64,000 nucleotides of DNA from Pelagibius sp050330205 (lineage in GTDB: Bacteria > Pseudomonadota > Alphaproteobacteria > Kiloniellales > Kiloniellaceae), in NCBI GenBank assembly GCA_050330205.1, contig JBHJOA010000010.1, forward strand, positions 1 to 64,000, in the 5' to 3' direction. Below are positions 35,593-45,467 of this stretch, piece after piece; positions within the stretch are counted from its first letter, which is position 1; every line of letters starts with the position of its first letter. A program made the translations under genes and the position numbers. The notes under the pieces were generated by a model. It was not told where the DNA came from. It made no database searches and saw only the letters and a program-made list of their open reading frames with translations.

Positions 35593-35850
35593 ATGTCAGA
35601 TCCGAAGTCCCCCATCGAACTCAAGCTCTGCGACCCGCTTCAGGACGCCTTGGCCATCAAGCGCTGCCTCGACTACCTGCGCATCGAGGCCGAACGCACG
35701 GGCCTGCCATTCGCCGCGCATCTGATCGGCGTCGCCGCCGAGGCGGTTTCCGACTCCATCGCCCTGTCGGAGAGGTCGGTCGCGCGGATCAACCGCAACG
35801 GCGATGCCCAGATGGCGGCCTCGGCCGGCGGCATGGCGCAGCGCCACTGA
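35593..35850 (+). CDS. Small protein of unknown function downstream of luxI
   Basis: 85 residues from ATG 35593 with a strong RBS (agaggagaaag). It is soluble, mostly helical, with SPIELKLCDPLQDALAIKRC followed by LDYLRIEAERTGLPFAAHLIGVAAEA. No family is recognised. It starts 21 nt after the luxI stop and precedes the P450 gene by 76 nt, so it is part of the quorum-sensing transcript. It could be a small regulator or an accessory to the enzymes downstream. Confidence 0.7.
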   Translation: MSDPKSPIELKLCDPLQDALAIKRCLDYLRIEAERTGLPFAAHLIGVAAEAVSDSIALSERSVARINRNGDAQMAASAGGMAQRH

Positions 35851-35926
35851 GGAGGAGGGCGCGGCGGCGAATACGTCTGCCGCCGCGCGAAGCGGCCGCG
35901 CCGCGGCCGGTTTCCGGAGGACAGCC

Positions 35927-37357
35927 ATGAGCCTTGCAGTCGAACATCTGGCGGACGACGCAGTTTCCGCGGGATCGCGCGGCGACGGCCCGGCTCCAGT
36001 CACTCTGCGCGGCCGGCCGTTGGTCGGCCTACTGCCGGAACTCCGCGCCGACCCTCTGCGCTTCTTCACCCGCATCGCCCGGGACCATGGCGATGCCGTG
36101 GAGCTCCGTTTCGGACTCGACAGGGTGCTGATGCTGAACGGCCCGGCGATGATCCGCCATGTGCTCCAGGACAACCGCCTGAACTACGAGAAGAGCAAGT
36201 TCTACGACGTCATGCGGGCGATACTCGGCGACGGCATTTTTCTCGCCGAGGGCGACGACTGGCTGTCGCAGCGTCGCACCGCGGCACGCAGTTTCCAGGG
36301 CTGCCAGCTGCAGCGGATGACGGCAGCCATGCAGGACGCCGTCGGCGACCTTCAGGCACGCTGGGGCCCGCTGGCGGCGCGCGGCGAAGCGGTCGACCTG
36401 ATCCCCGAGATGATGCGGCTGACCCTGGACATCCTGATGCGGACCCTGTTCAGCCTGCGGCTCGGCAGCCAGCACGCCGATATCTTCCACGCACTGACGG
36501 TGGTCCTGCGCGACGCCGAGCGGCGCATCTGGTCGCCCTTCAACCTGCCGCGCTGGGCGCCGACGGCGCGCAATCGCGCGGTCCGGGAGGCCCTGGCGGA
36601 TCTCGACCGCTTCGTCTTCGGTCTCATCGCGCAGCGCCGTGCCGAACGCGCCGCCGCCGGCGAGGCGCCGCGTGAGGGCGGCGACGATCTGCTCGACCTG
36701 CTGCTGGACGGCGCCGGCGGCCGCAGCGACCGGGAAATCTGCAGCCAGATCCAGTCGATGATCCTGGCCGGTCACGAGACCACCGCCAATGCACTGACCT
36801 GGTGCTTCTACCTGCTGTCGCTGCACCCGGAATCGCTGCGCCGGCTGCGCGGGGAGCTGCGCGAGCGGCTGGGCGGCAGGCCCTGCGGCTTCCAGGACCT
36901 GGGCGGCCTCAAGTACACCCGCATGGTGTTCGACGAAACGCTGCGACTCTATCCGCCCCTGTGGACCTTCTCGCGCGTTGCCGTGGCCGACGACGACCTC
37001 TGCGGTCTGCGCGTCGAGGCCGGCACCAACGTGATGCTGAACATGTTCGCCGTGCACCGGCGGCCCGAACTTTGGGAGAACCCCGAAGGTTTCGATCCCG
37101 CGCGCTTCGATCCCGACAGGCGCGATGCCGGCCAGAAGGGGAGCCGCCGGTTCGCTTATTTCCCCTTCAGCGACGGTCCGCGCAGTTGCCTGGGCGAACG
37201 CTTTGCAATTCTCGAATCGATGATTGCCCTGGCCGGCATTGTCGACCGCTTCGACCTGCAACTGGTGCCCGGCCAGAACGTCGAGCCGGAGCCGATGATC
37301 ACGCTGCGGCCGCGCGGCCCGTTGCTGATGCGCCTGCGCCCGGCACCGGCCGCCTGA
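35927..37357 (+). CDS. Cytochrome P450
   Basis: 476 residues from ATG 35927 (RBS ccggaggac). The I-helix oxygen-activating motif is AGHETTANAL, the K-helix ExxR is in DETLRLYPPLW, and the haem loop is FPFSDGPRSCLGERF with Cys421 as thiolate ligand. The mid-length sequence with WTFSRVAVADDDL resembles CYP fatty-acid or terpene hydroxylases related to CYP102/CYP4. No dedicated ferredoxin or reductase gene is next to it. It is in a run with luxR-luxI upstream and MFS and AMP-ligase genes downstream (19 nt to the MFS gene). Confidence 0.93.
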   Translation: MSLAVEHLADDAVSAGSRGDGPAPVTLRGRPLVGLLPELRADPLRFFTRIARDHGDAVELRFGLDRVLMLNGPAMIRHVLQDNRLNYEKSKFYDVMRAILGDGIFLAEGDDWLSQRRTAARSFQGCQLQRMTAAMQDAVGDLQARWGPLAARGEAVDLIPEMMRLTLDILMRTLFSLRLGSQHADIFHALTVVLRDAERRIWSPFNLPRWAPTARNRAVREALADLDRFVFGLIAQRRAERAAAGEAPREGGDDLLDLLLDGAGGRSDREICSQIQSMILAGHETTANALTWCFYLLSLHPESLRRLRGELRERLGGRPCGFQDLGGLKYTRMVFDETLRLYPPLWTFSRVAVADDDLCGLRVEAGTNVMLNMFAVHRRPELWENPEGFDPARFDPDRRDAGQKGSRRFAYFPFSDGPRSCLGERFAILESMIALAGIVDRFDLQLVPGQNVEPEPMITLRPRGPLLMRLRPAPAA

Positions 37358-37376
37358 GCGGGCGGGGCGGCGGCAG

Positions 37377-38549
37377 ATGAAATCCCGAGCCATGCCGATG
37401 CCGGTGCTGGTCGCCCTGACCTATCTCCTGGGCCTCGGCATCGTCTATCCCTTCCTGCCGTTCCAGGCGCTTTCGCTTGGCGCCACGCCGCTGCTGGTGT
37501 CCCTGCTGCTGGTCACGGATACCGCGGTGATCCTGCTGCTGGCCCCCATCTGGGGGCGCCTGAGCGACCGCTTCGGCCGGCGGCGGGTGATCTTCCTGGG
37601 GCTCGCCACCGCGCCCCTGGCCTACCTGCTGCTGGCCTATGCCGACAGCCTGGCGATGCTCTTCGTCGCCCGCGCCGTCGCCGGGGTGAGCAACGCCGTC
37701 ATTCCGGTGATCCAGGCATTGGTGGCCGACCGCACCTGCACCAACACCCGGGTGCGCGGCATGGCCAACTTGAATTCCGCCTACGGGGTCGCCTTCATCG
37801 TCGGTCCGCTGATCGGCACCTTGCTGCTCGGGTCCGGCGACGACTACCGCAGCGCCGCCTTCGGTGCCGGCGGCTTCGCCGTACTGGCAATCCTGCTCAC
37901 GGCGACCTTGGCGCGTGGCGACATCGCTCCCGCCGCCGGGCGCACTGGCGGTGTCGCCCTGCCGCCGCGCCGCATCCTGGCATCGCCGCTCTGCCTTGCG
38001 CCGATCGCCATCATGGCCGTGCTCTCCTTCGCTTATGCGTCCATGGAATCGACTCTCGGCCTGTGGTCTTCCCGGATGCTGGCCTGGGACGCCCGCGACG
38101 TTTCGCTGGGTTTCACCCTCGCCGGATCGGCGGCGGTCTTCGCCCTCTGGGTGCTGATACCGCCGCTCTGCGCGCGCTTCGGCGAAGGCCGCGTCACGGC
38201 AGGGGCCAGCGCCGCCATGGTGGCCGGCATGATGCTCTTCGTCATCTGGCCCGGCGACCTTGCCGTATCGGCGGCGCTGATCCTGCTCGGTGGCGGAATC
38301 GCCAGCAGCCTCTCCTGCCTGCAGGCGCTGCTGTCCAAGGCCGCGCCGGACGCCGTCCAGGGCTCTGCCCTCGGCGTCAATCATGCGGTGCTCAGCCTGG
38401 CGCGCATTCTCGGCCCGGTCTGGGGCGGCTTCGCCCTCGGCAGCCTCGGTGCCGGCTGGCCCCATGCCAGCGGTGCGTTGTTGGCGTTCTGCGCGTTCTT
38501 GATGGTGGTCTGGGCCTATCGGCCGATGCCGCGCGTTCTCGCGGGGTAG
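37377..38549 (+). CDS. Major facilitator superfamily transporter
   Basis: 390 residues with 12 predicted hydrophobic segments. It has the MFS loop motif GRLSDRFGRRRVIFLG between segments 2 and 3 and a charged central loop (ARGDIAPAAGRTG). It resembles drug or metabolite exporters of the TetA/Bcr type. Its place between a P450 and an acyl-CoA ligase, in a quorum-sensing cluster, suggests export of the cluster's product. It starts 19 nt after the P450 stop. Confidence 0.9.
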   Translation: MKSRAMPMPVLVALTYLLGLGIVYPFLPFQALSLGATPLLVSLLLVTDTAVILLLAPIWGRLSDRFGRRRVIFLGLATAPLAYLLLAYADSLAMLFVARAVAGVSNAVIPVIQALVADRTCTNTRVRGMANLNSAYGVAFIVGPLIGTLLLGSGDDYRSAAFGAGGFAVLAILLTATLARGDIAPAAGRTGGVALPPRRILASPLCLAPIAIMAVLSFAYASMESTLGLWSSRMLAWDARDVSLGFTLAGSAAVFALWVLIPPLCARFGEGRVTAGASAAMVAGMMLFVIWPGDLAVSAALILLGGGIASSLSCLQALLSKAAPDAVQGSALGVNHAVLSLARILGPVWGGFALGSLGAGWPHASGALLAFCAFLMVVWAYRPMPRVLAG

Positions 38550-38589
38550 CGGCTCCGCCGCGGGCGCCATATCCGAAGGGAGCGATGCG

Positions 38590-40158
38590 ATGGCAAACGT
38601 AGCCTTCTTCCTCGATGCCACGGCGGCGCGGCAGCCCGGCGGCAGGGCCGTGGTCCACGACGGCCGCAGCCACTCCTTCGCTGAGGTGCAGGCGATGGCC
38701 AACCGCGTGGCCAACGGCCTGAAGGCCGCAGGCTATGGCCCTGGCAGCCGCATCGCGCTGGCCTGCGGCAACCGTCCGGGGTTCGTTGCCGCCTACTACG
38801 GCATCTTCAAGATCGGTGGCCTGGCGGTGGTGCTGAGCACCACGCTGCGCGAGCGGGACATTCGTTTTCAGTTGGAAGACGCCGGCGCCGAAGCGCTGCT
38901 GACCTACGACGGCGGCGAGCGTGCCTATGCCGAGGCGGCGCTGGCGGCGGCGGCGGCGGTTCCGGCCTGCGAGAAGCTGTGGATCGTCCCGGCTGAGATC
39001 GCGGCGCCGTCGACGGTGCCCGGCGTTCCCTCGCTCGGCGATCTCATGGACGGCCGCGCGGATCGCGCGCCGACCCACGACTACGCGTCGGGGGAGACCG
39101 CGGTGCTGCTCTACACCTCCGGCTCAACCGGCCGTCCCAAAGGCGTCGAACTGACCCAGGAGAACCTGGTCGCGATGACCCGCATCAACCGGGCGCTAGC
39201 GCCGGCCCGCGAAACCAGGGTGCGGCTGATCTCGACACCCCTCTACCACGTCATGGGCCAGGTCTGCGGCCTCAATCTGGCGATGCTGAACGGCGAGACG
39301 CTGGTGCTGGCCGAAGGCTTCGACCCGCAACGCATATGGCGGATGATCACCGGCGAGGGCGCCACCTATTTCGTCCACATGCCGATCTACTACCGCTATC
39401 TCCTGGAGCACGCCGAAGCCGTCGACGCCGCCGCGGTGCGCCGCAGCCTGCGGCTCTGCGCGACCGGCGGTGCGCCGCTGCCGGCCGGCCTCTCGGCGGC
39501 CTTCGCGGAGCGTTTCGGCGTTCCCATCGTCCCGGGCTACGGTCTCACCGAAGCCTCGTCCATCGTCGCCTGGGGCGGTGGCGACCGGGGCCGTCCCGGT
39601 CTCGCGCCGACCGTCGTCGGACGCGTGGTGCCCGGGGTCGAGGTGGTGCTCGAGCAGGGCGGTCGCCGCAGCGCGGCGGCCGGTGCCGAGGGCGAGATCC
39701 TCCTGCGCGGTCCGGGGGTGATGAAGGGCTACCTCAATCTGCCGGATGCGACCGCGCGGGCGCTCGACGACGGCTGGCTGCGCAGCGGCGATCTCGGACG
39801 CTTTGACGCGGAAGGCCGTCTCGAAATCCTAGGCCGTGCCGACGACAAGATTCTGCGCGGCGAGGAGCATATCTATCCGGCCGAGGTGGAGTCGGTCCTG
39901 AAGGCCCACCCGGCGGTTGCCGAGGCGGCGGTGGTCGGCGTGCCGGACGCCTACCTGGGCCAGGAGGCCAAGACCTTCGTGGTGCTGCGCCAGGGCTGCG
40001 CGCTGGCCGGCGGCGAACTGCTCGACTGGCTTTCCCGGGAGCTGCCGGACGGCAAGTGTCCGGGGCAGGTCGAGTTTCTCGCCGCGCTGCCGATGACCGC
40101 GACCGGCAAGATCGCACGGCACCGGCTGGTTAACCTTAACGCCGACTCCGCCTGCTAA
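38590..40158 (+). CDS. Acyl-CoA synthetase / AMP-dependent ligase
   Basis: 522 residues. ANL superfamily motifs are complete: phosphate loop LLYTSGSTGRPKGVELT, GYGLTEASSIVAWGG, the hinge LRSGDLGRFDAEGRLEILGR, and the catalytic Lys in MTATGKIARH. It activates a carboxylic acid as the acyl-adenylate and then the CoA thioester. The last gene of the luxR-luxI-P450-MFS run (40 nt gap), it could supply an acyl-CoA for AHL synthesis or activate a P450-oxidised acid. Confidence 0.92.
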   Translation: MANVAFFLDATAARQPGGRAVVHDGRSHSFAEVQAMANRVANGLKAAGYGPGSRIALACGNRPGFVAAYYGIFKIGGLAVVLSTTLRERDIRFQLEDAGAEALLTYDGGERAYAEAALAAAAAVPACEKLWIVPAEIAAPSTVPGVPSLGDLMDGRADRAPTHDYASGETAVLLYTSGSTGRPKGVELTQENLVAMTRINRALAPARETRVRLISTPLYHVMGQVCGLNLAMLNGETLVLAEGFDPQRIWRMITGEGATYFVHMPIYYRYLLEHAEAVDAAAVRRSLRLCATGGAPLPAGLSAAFAERFGVPIVPGYGLTEASSIVAWGGGDRGRPGLAPTVVGRVVPGVEVVLEQGGRRSAAAGAEGEILLRGPGVMKGYLNLPDATARALDDGWLRSGDLGRFDAEGRLEILGRADDKILRGEEHIYPAEVESVLKAHPAVAEAAVVGVPDAYLGQEAKTFVVLRQGCALAGGELLDWLSRELPDGKCPGQVEFLAALPMTATGKIARHRLVNLNADSAC

Positions 40159-40230
40159 CGCTTTCTACAGAGTCGAACCGCTATCCTGATGGATGCCGCA
40201 AACACCGGACAACAGGGGAGAGGCGGGGAG

Positions 40231-40584
40231 ATGAGCCGCAGCAACATGACCGTCATGCGCAAGGAGCGCCGCCGCGATCGCCGGCGCGCCATGCAGCTTG
40301 AGGCATCGCTCGGCGGCCAGCAGGTGGTGCTGACCGACCTCAGCGCCGCCGGCTTCGGCGCCGCCGTCGATGCCACCGACAGGCGGCCGCAGGATTTCCG
40401 TGTCGGTCAGCGCCTGCAGTTGGACTTGCGGTGGTCGGGCGGGAACAGCCTTTCGCTGGCGGTCGAGATCACTCGCGAAATCGGCGAAAACGGGATCGTG
40501 GGTGGGGTGTTCATCGGCATCAGCGACGAAACCTACGATCTCGTCGAGTCCTTGCTCACCGGACGCGCCAGCCGCCGCCGTTGA
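40231..40584 (+). CDS. PilZ domain protein
   Basis: 117 residues from ATG 40231; the start at 40189 adds 14 residues and lacks a good RBS. The N-terminal Arg cluster ERRRDRRRAM and VLTDLSAAGFGAAVD supply the RxxxR and D-x-S-x-x-G c-di-GMP binding elements. The rest is a small beta barrel (EITREIGENGIVGGVFIG). It likely senses c-di-GMP in the cytoplasm. It may be co-transcribed with the ligase gene (72 nt gap). Confidence 0.8.
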   Translation: MSRSNMTVMRKERRRDRRRAMQLEASLGGQQVVLTDLSAAGFGAAVDATDRRPQDFRVGQRLQLDLRWSGGNSLSLAVEITREIGENGIVGGVFIGISDETYDLVESLLTGRASRRR

Positions 40585-40611
40585 GTCGGCCGGTTGTCGT
40601 CGTCGGCTACA

Positions 40612-40638
40612 GAAAAAGGGGCGCCCCAGGGCGCCCCA
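40612..40638 (-). terminator. Rho-independent terminator of the SleB-type hydrolase gene
   Basis: On the minus strand the stem GGGGCGCCC-TGG-GGGCGCCCC is followed by TTTTTCTG. It lies 40 nt beyond the stop. Confidence 0.85.
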
Positions 40639-40677
40639 TTGCGTTCGCGCGTCAGGCGCGTGACTGCACCTCGACCC

Positions 40678-41469
40678 TCAGTCGTTCTGGGCGATCTGGG
40701 TCGCGCCGACCGCCGGCTTGCGGGTGTAGAAGATATGGCGGCCGATGGTCGGGCCTTCGGCGAACGCCTTGCGCCATACCGGCTTCACGTAGTCGGCATG
40801 GTACCACAAGGCGCCGCCGGAGGGATCATCGACTCGGCCCCAATAGACCTGGCTGGCCAGGGTGGTGGCCTCCTCCCAGGCGGTCTGGTCGTCCACCACG
40901 TCGGGCTTGCCGTCGCAATACCAAGAGAACTGGCACTTGTGCAGAACCTCGTCGGTGCCGTCGCGCACGACGCCGCAGACGGTGTCCGGAAAGTGCTGCG
41001 AGGCGACGCGGTTCATCACCACATGGGCGACCGCGACCTTGCCCTCGAGCGGTTCGCTGCGCGCCTCGAAGTAGATGTTCTGGGCGAGGCAGATCAGGTC
41101 TTCGCGCAGCTTGCCGGGGTCGGAGGTGAAGCTGCCGGCGAGCTGGTCTTCCAGATCGAGCTGGCTGAGGCCGACCTGGCGCACATAGAAATGATCGGGA
41201 TCGATATCCTTGATGTCGACCGGGATGAAGCTCTGCGCCGTCACCCGGGTCCAGGCGTCGTCGACGTGCTCGCTCGACGCCACGCCGGCCAGTGCCGCGC
41301 CGGCGGCGATGCACGCCAGCGGCGCGCTGATGGCCGAACTGACCGCCTTGGCGCAGAGGCTGTTACGGCCCTGCCCGTGCCGCTCACCCAGGAGCCGGCG
41401 GGCGGCAGCGGCCACCCAGCGGTCCTGGCGCAGCCGCAATGCGGCGAGCATGTCTGCGATCCGACTCAT
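40678..41469 (-). CDS. Cell wall hydrolase, SleB family
   Basis: 263 residues from ATG 41469. The N-terminal hydrophobic segment (about residues 41-58) acts as signal or anchor. The C-terminal hydrolase_2 (SleB) domain begins CLAQNIYFEARSEPLEGKVAV with the catalytic Glu, then HVVMNRVASQHFPDTVCGVV. It ends GALWYHADYVKPVW. Such proteins are peptidoglycan lytic transglycosylases; in alphaproteobacteria they act in wall remodelling. It precedes an AT-rich gene-free stretch. Confidence 0.85.
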   Translation of the reverse strand: MSRIADMLAALRLRQDRWVAAAARRLLGERHGQGRNSLCAKAVSSAISAPLACIAAGAALAGVASSEHVDDAWTRVTAQSFIPVDIKDIDPDHFYVRQVGLSQLDLEDQLAGSFTSDPGKLREDLICLAQNIYFEARSEPLEGKVAVAHVVMNRVASQHFPDTVCGVVRDGTDEVLHKCQFSWYCDGKPDVVDDQTAWEEATTLASQVYWGRVDDPSGGALWYHADYVKPVWRKAFAEGPTIGRHIFYTRKPAVGATQIAQND

Positions 41470-42120
41470 GTAGCGTCCATTGCCCTGTGAATTCTGCGCT
41501 GACGGCGCCCTGCTGGTTCTCCGGCCGACCGCTTCTTCTGTGGGTCGGTCTGCAGCCGGGTCGGGTTTAAAAAACACCGTGGAAGGTCCGGCTGCCCAAC
41601 GGGCACTTCGCCTGCAGGGAAAGGTTTACACAATCTTAATCGGGCGCATCAAGAAGAATCGTATTATATTTGACGCAATTTCCCATCAAATTCGAGGTAA
41701 ATTAACTATTAATACCATATATATTCGGCAACTCTGTGTGTAGTTGTAGGAAACAATCTTGCTTTCCCATATTCTATTCTTAATGCTACATAGCGATAGG
41801 TCTTATTATTACTTACAGATGCTTCTATCTGTCTCCAAGCGACCCAATAATACTCATGATAATTACAGGCCGATTGGTGCTTGAGTCAGGGTATTCCGGG
41901 GCCGCTCTACTAGGGGATCGGACTGGAGTCTTGGCCGGGGGAGGGGCTCTCGGATTCAATACTGGGCCGCTGCGCCGTACCCGCGGGGCGGGGGCGCCGG
42001 GCCGACGGACCCCGCGGCGGCGAATCTTCGGGGACAAATCTGAGGCAGGCCGTCCGGGCCAGCTCCGAGTCGCGGCTAGGTCTTAACGGACAGGGTTAAC
42101 CGACGGTTCCCCGCCGGGCC
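41470..42120. other. Gene-free stretch with a strong AT-rich island
   Basis: About 41630-41870 is markedly AT-rich (many runs such as TATTATATTTGACG, ATTAACTATTAATACC, TCTTATTATTAC), against a background near two-thirds G+C. Frames here (for example 41480-41743 and 41856-42086) do not look coding. The rest, up to cysH, is ordinary GC-rich spacer. Confidence 0.6.
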
Positions 42121-42927
42121 TCAGCGCAGGCCCCTGGCGTTGCCGGTGGCGCGGGCCGGGGCCTGGTGGATGCCGCACTCGGTCTTGTCGCTGCCGGCCC
42201 AGCGGCCGGCCCGAGAGCCTGCCGCTTCGCCGCCGGACTCGCCGACATGGGACGTGCAGGGGGCGCAGCCGATCGAAGGGTAGCCCCGCGTCCCCAGCGG
42301 GTGGCGCGGCAGGTCGCGCGCCACAAAGGCCTGGGCGAGGGCGGCGGTGTCCCAGGTCGCCAGGGGGTTCACCTTGATACGCGACTCCGCAGCCTCGAAG
42401 AGGCCGATGTGGCGGCGCTGGCCGCCCTGGAAGCGCTTGCGCCCGTTGATCCAGGCGCTGAAGCCCGAGAGCGCGCGCTCCAGCGGCAGCACCTTGCGCA
42501 GCCGGCAGCAGAGGTCGGGGCTGCGCCGCCACAGCGTGCCGTCGCGGTCGGCCCAGTCGAGGTCGTCGCCGGCAGGTCCGACGCTGCGCACGTCGCTGAG
42601 GCCGAGCTTGGCGATCAGCTCGTCACGGTAGGCGAGGGTCTCCGGAAAGTGCTTGCCGGTCTCGAGGAAGATCACCGGCGTCGCCGGGTTCACCTGTGCG
42701 ACGAGGTCGAGCAGCACGGCGGACTCGGTGCCGAAGGAGGAGACCACGGCGATGCGGCCGGGAAAGATCTCGTTGACGGCGGCGTCGAGCAGGGCGGCGC
42801 CGTCCAGCCCGCCATAGCGCAACTCCAACAGCCGCGCGCGCTGGCTCAGCCGCAGGCTGTCGTCCTGGTTGGCTGGGGGCCGCACGGCAAGCGGCGGGCG
42901 TTGAAGCGGCGATTGCGCCGGCGTCAT
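42121..42927 (-). CDS. cysH: Assimilatory adenylyl-sulfate (APS) reductase, CysH
   Basis: 268 residues. Two pairs of cysteines, Cys140-Cys141 and Cys221-x2-Cys224, bind a [4Fe-4S] cluster; this CC...CxxC pattern marks APS reductases rather than PAPS-only enzymes. Catalytic Cys251 is in KTECGIH. The phosphate loop SSFGTESAVLL is near residue 63. The enzyme reduces APS to sulfite with thioredoxin. It is the last gene of the cysG-DUF2849-cysI-DUF934-cysH operon. Confidence 0.93.
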   Translation of the reverse strand: MTPAQSPLQRPPLAVRPPANQDDSLRLSQRARLLELRYGGLDGAALLDAAVNEIFPGRIAVVSSFGTESAVLLDLVAQVNPATPVIFLETGKHFPETLAYRDELIAKLGLSDVRSVGPAGDDLDWADRDGTLWRRSPDLCCRLRKVLPLERALSGFSAWINGRKRFQGGQRRHIGLFEAAESRIKVNPLATWDTAALAQAFVARDLPRHPLGTRGYPSIGCAPCTSHVGESGGEAAGSRAGRWAGSDKTECGIHQAPARATGNARGLR

Positions 42928-42945
42928 GGCGTCGCGTCCTGCTGG

Positions 42946-43438
42946 CTAGCCGGCGCGCTGCGACGCGGTCCGCCGCAGGACCCCGGCCGAGGAAGGGCCG
43001 GCGCCGGTCGGCTGGTACCACAGGTCGATCTCGGCCAGGGCCTCGCGCCAGGACTCCACGGCATTGTCGCCGGCGATCTCGAAGGCATCGAAGCCGCAGC
43101 GGACCATGAACTGAAGCTGGTCGCGCAGCACGTTGCCGACGGCCCGCAGCTCTCCCTTGAAGGCGTAGCGCTCGCGCAGCAGCCGCGCATAGGAGTAGGC
43201 GCGGCCGTCGCCGAAGCGCGGAAACTCGAGCGCGACGAGGTCGAAGTTGTGCAGGTCGTCGGCAACCTGTGCCGGCGATTGGTAGCTCCTGAGCCGCAGT
43301 CCGAGACGGCCGTTGTGGCCGTGCAGGCGTTCGCGGCCCGCCTGCCACTGCTCGAGGGTGAGGATGATGTTGCCCTCCGGCGCCGGTTCGCCGTCGTCCG
43401 GGAGCGCCGTCCAGGGATCTTCGACGACCTTGCCGTCC

Positions 43439-43452
<14 letters not shown>
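42946..43452 (-). CDS. DUF934 family protein of the sulfite reduction operon
   Basis: 168 residues. Conserved blocks are NIILTLEQWQAGRERL, GLRLRSYQSPAQVADDL, VALEFPRFGDGRAYSYARLLRERY, and VGNVLRDQLQFMVRCGFDAFEI. DUF934 proteins are consistently encoded between cysI and cysH in proteobacteria, and are thought to serve sulfite reductase, perhaps as a partner of the electron donor; the mechanism is unknown. It overlaps the cysI stop by 14 nt. Confidence 0.92.
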
Positions 43453-45094
<1,642 letters not shown>

Positions 45095-45123
45095 GGTTAA
45101 AGATCCTTTCAGGCGGCCCGCGG

Positions 45124-45453
45124 TCAGGCAGCCCGGGGGCTCGGCTTCTGGCTGCGCCGATCCAGATAGGCGTCACGGTAGTCGGTGCGCACCGTCGGGC
45201 CGGCGGCGCGGATGGTCTCGCGGGTCGAGAGCGGCTGCAGGATGCCGTCGACCTCGATGACGTCCAGGGCATAGGGCGCGACGATCCGGCGGGCGGCGAC
45301 GTCGGACTCGGCCTGTGCCAGCATCGCCTCGATCACCGCCGCGTCGGCGCTGATGCGGCTCTGGTTCAGATAGGGCGACCAGCCGCCTTCCTCAGTCAGG
45401 TAGACGACGTCGCCTTCGCGCAGGCGGTTGGCGGTGACGGCTTTCAGGCGCAT
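45124..45453 (-). CDS. DUF2849 family protein
   Basis: 109 residues from ATG 45453 (MRLKAVTANRLREGDVVYL); a TTG at 45471 is possible but less likely. It contains WSPYLNQSRISADA and the APYALDVIEVDG-like block. DUF2849 is a small alphaproteobacterial family always found between cysG and cysI, suggesting a role in siroheme or sulfite reductase maturation; its function is not known. Confidence 0.9.
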   Translation of the reverse strand: MRLKAVTANRLREGDVVYLTEEGGWSPYLNQSRISADAAVIEAMLAQAESDVAARRIVAPYALDVIEVDGILQPLSTRETIRAAGPTVRTDYRDAYLDRRSQKPSPRAA

Positions 45454-45467
45454 GGCAGCCTTCTCCC

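Noticed and set aside
41480..42086. Frames at 41480-41743 and 41856-42086 as genes
   Set aside because: One runs through the AT-rich island with unlikely composition and the other is Arg/Gly-rich without RBS or motifs.
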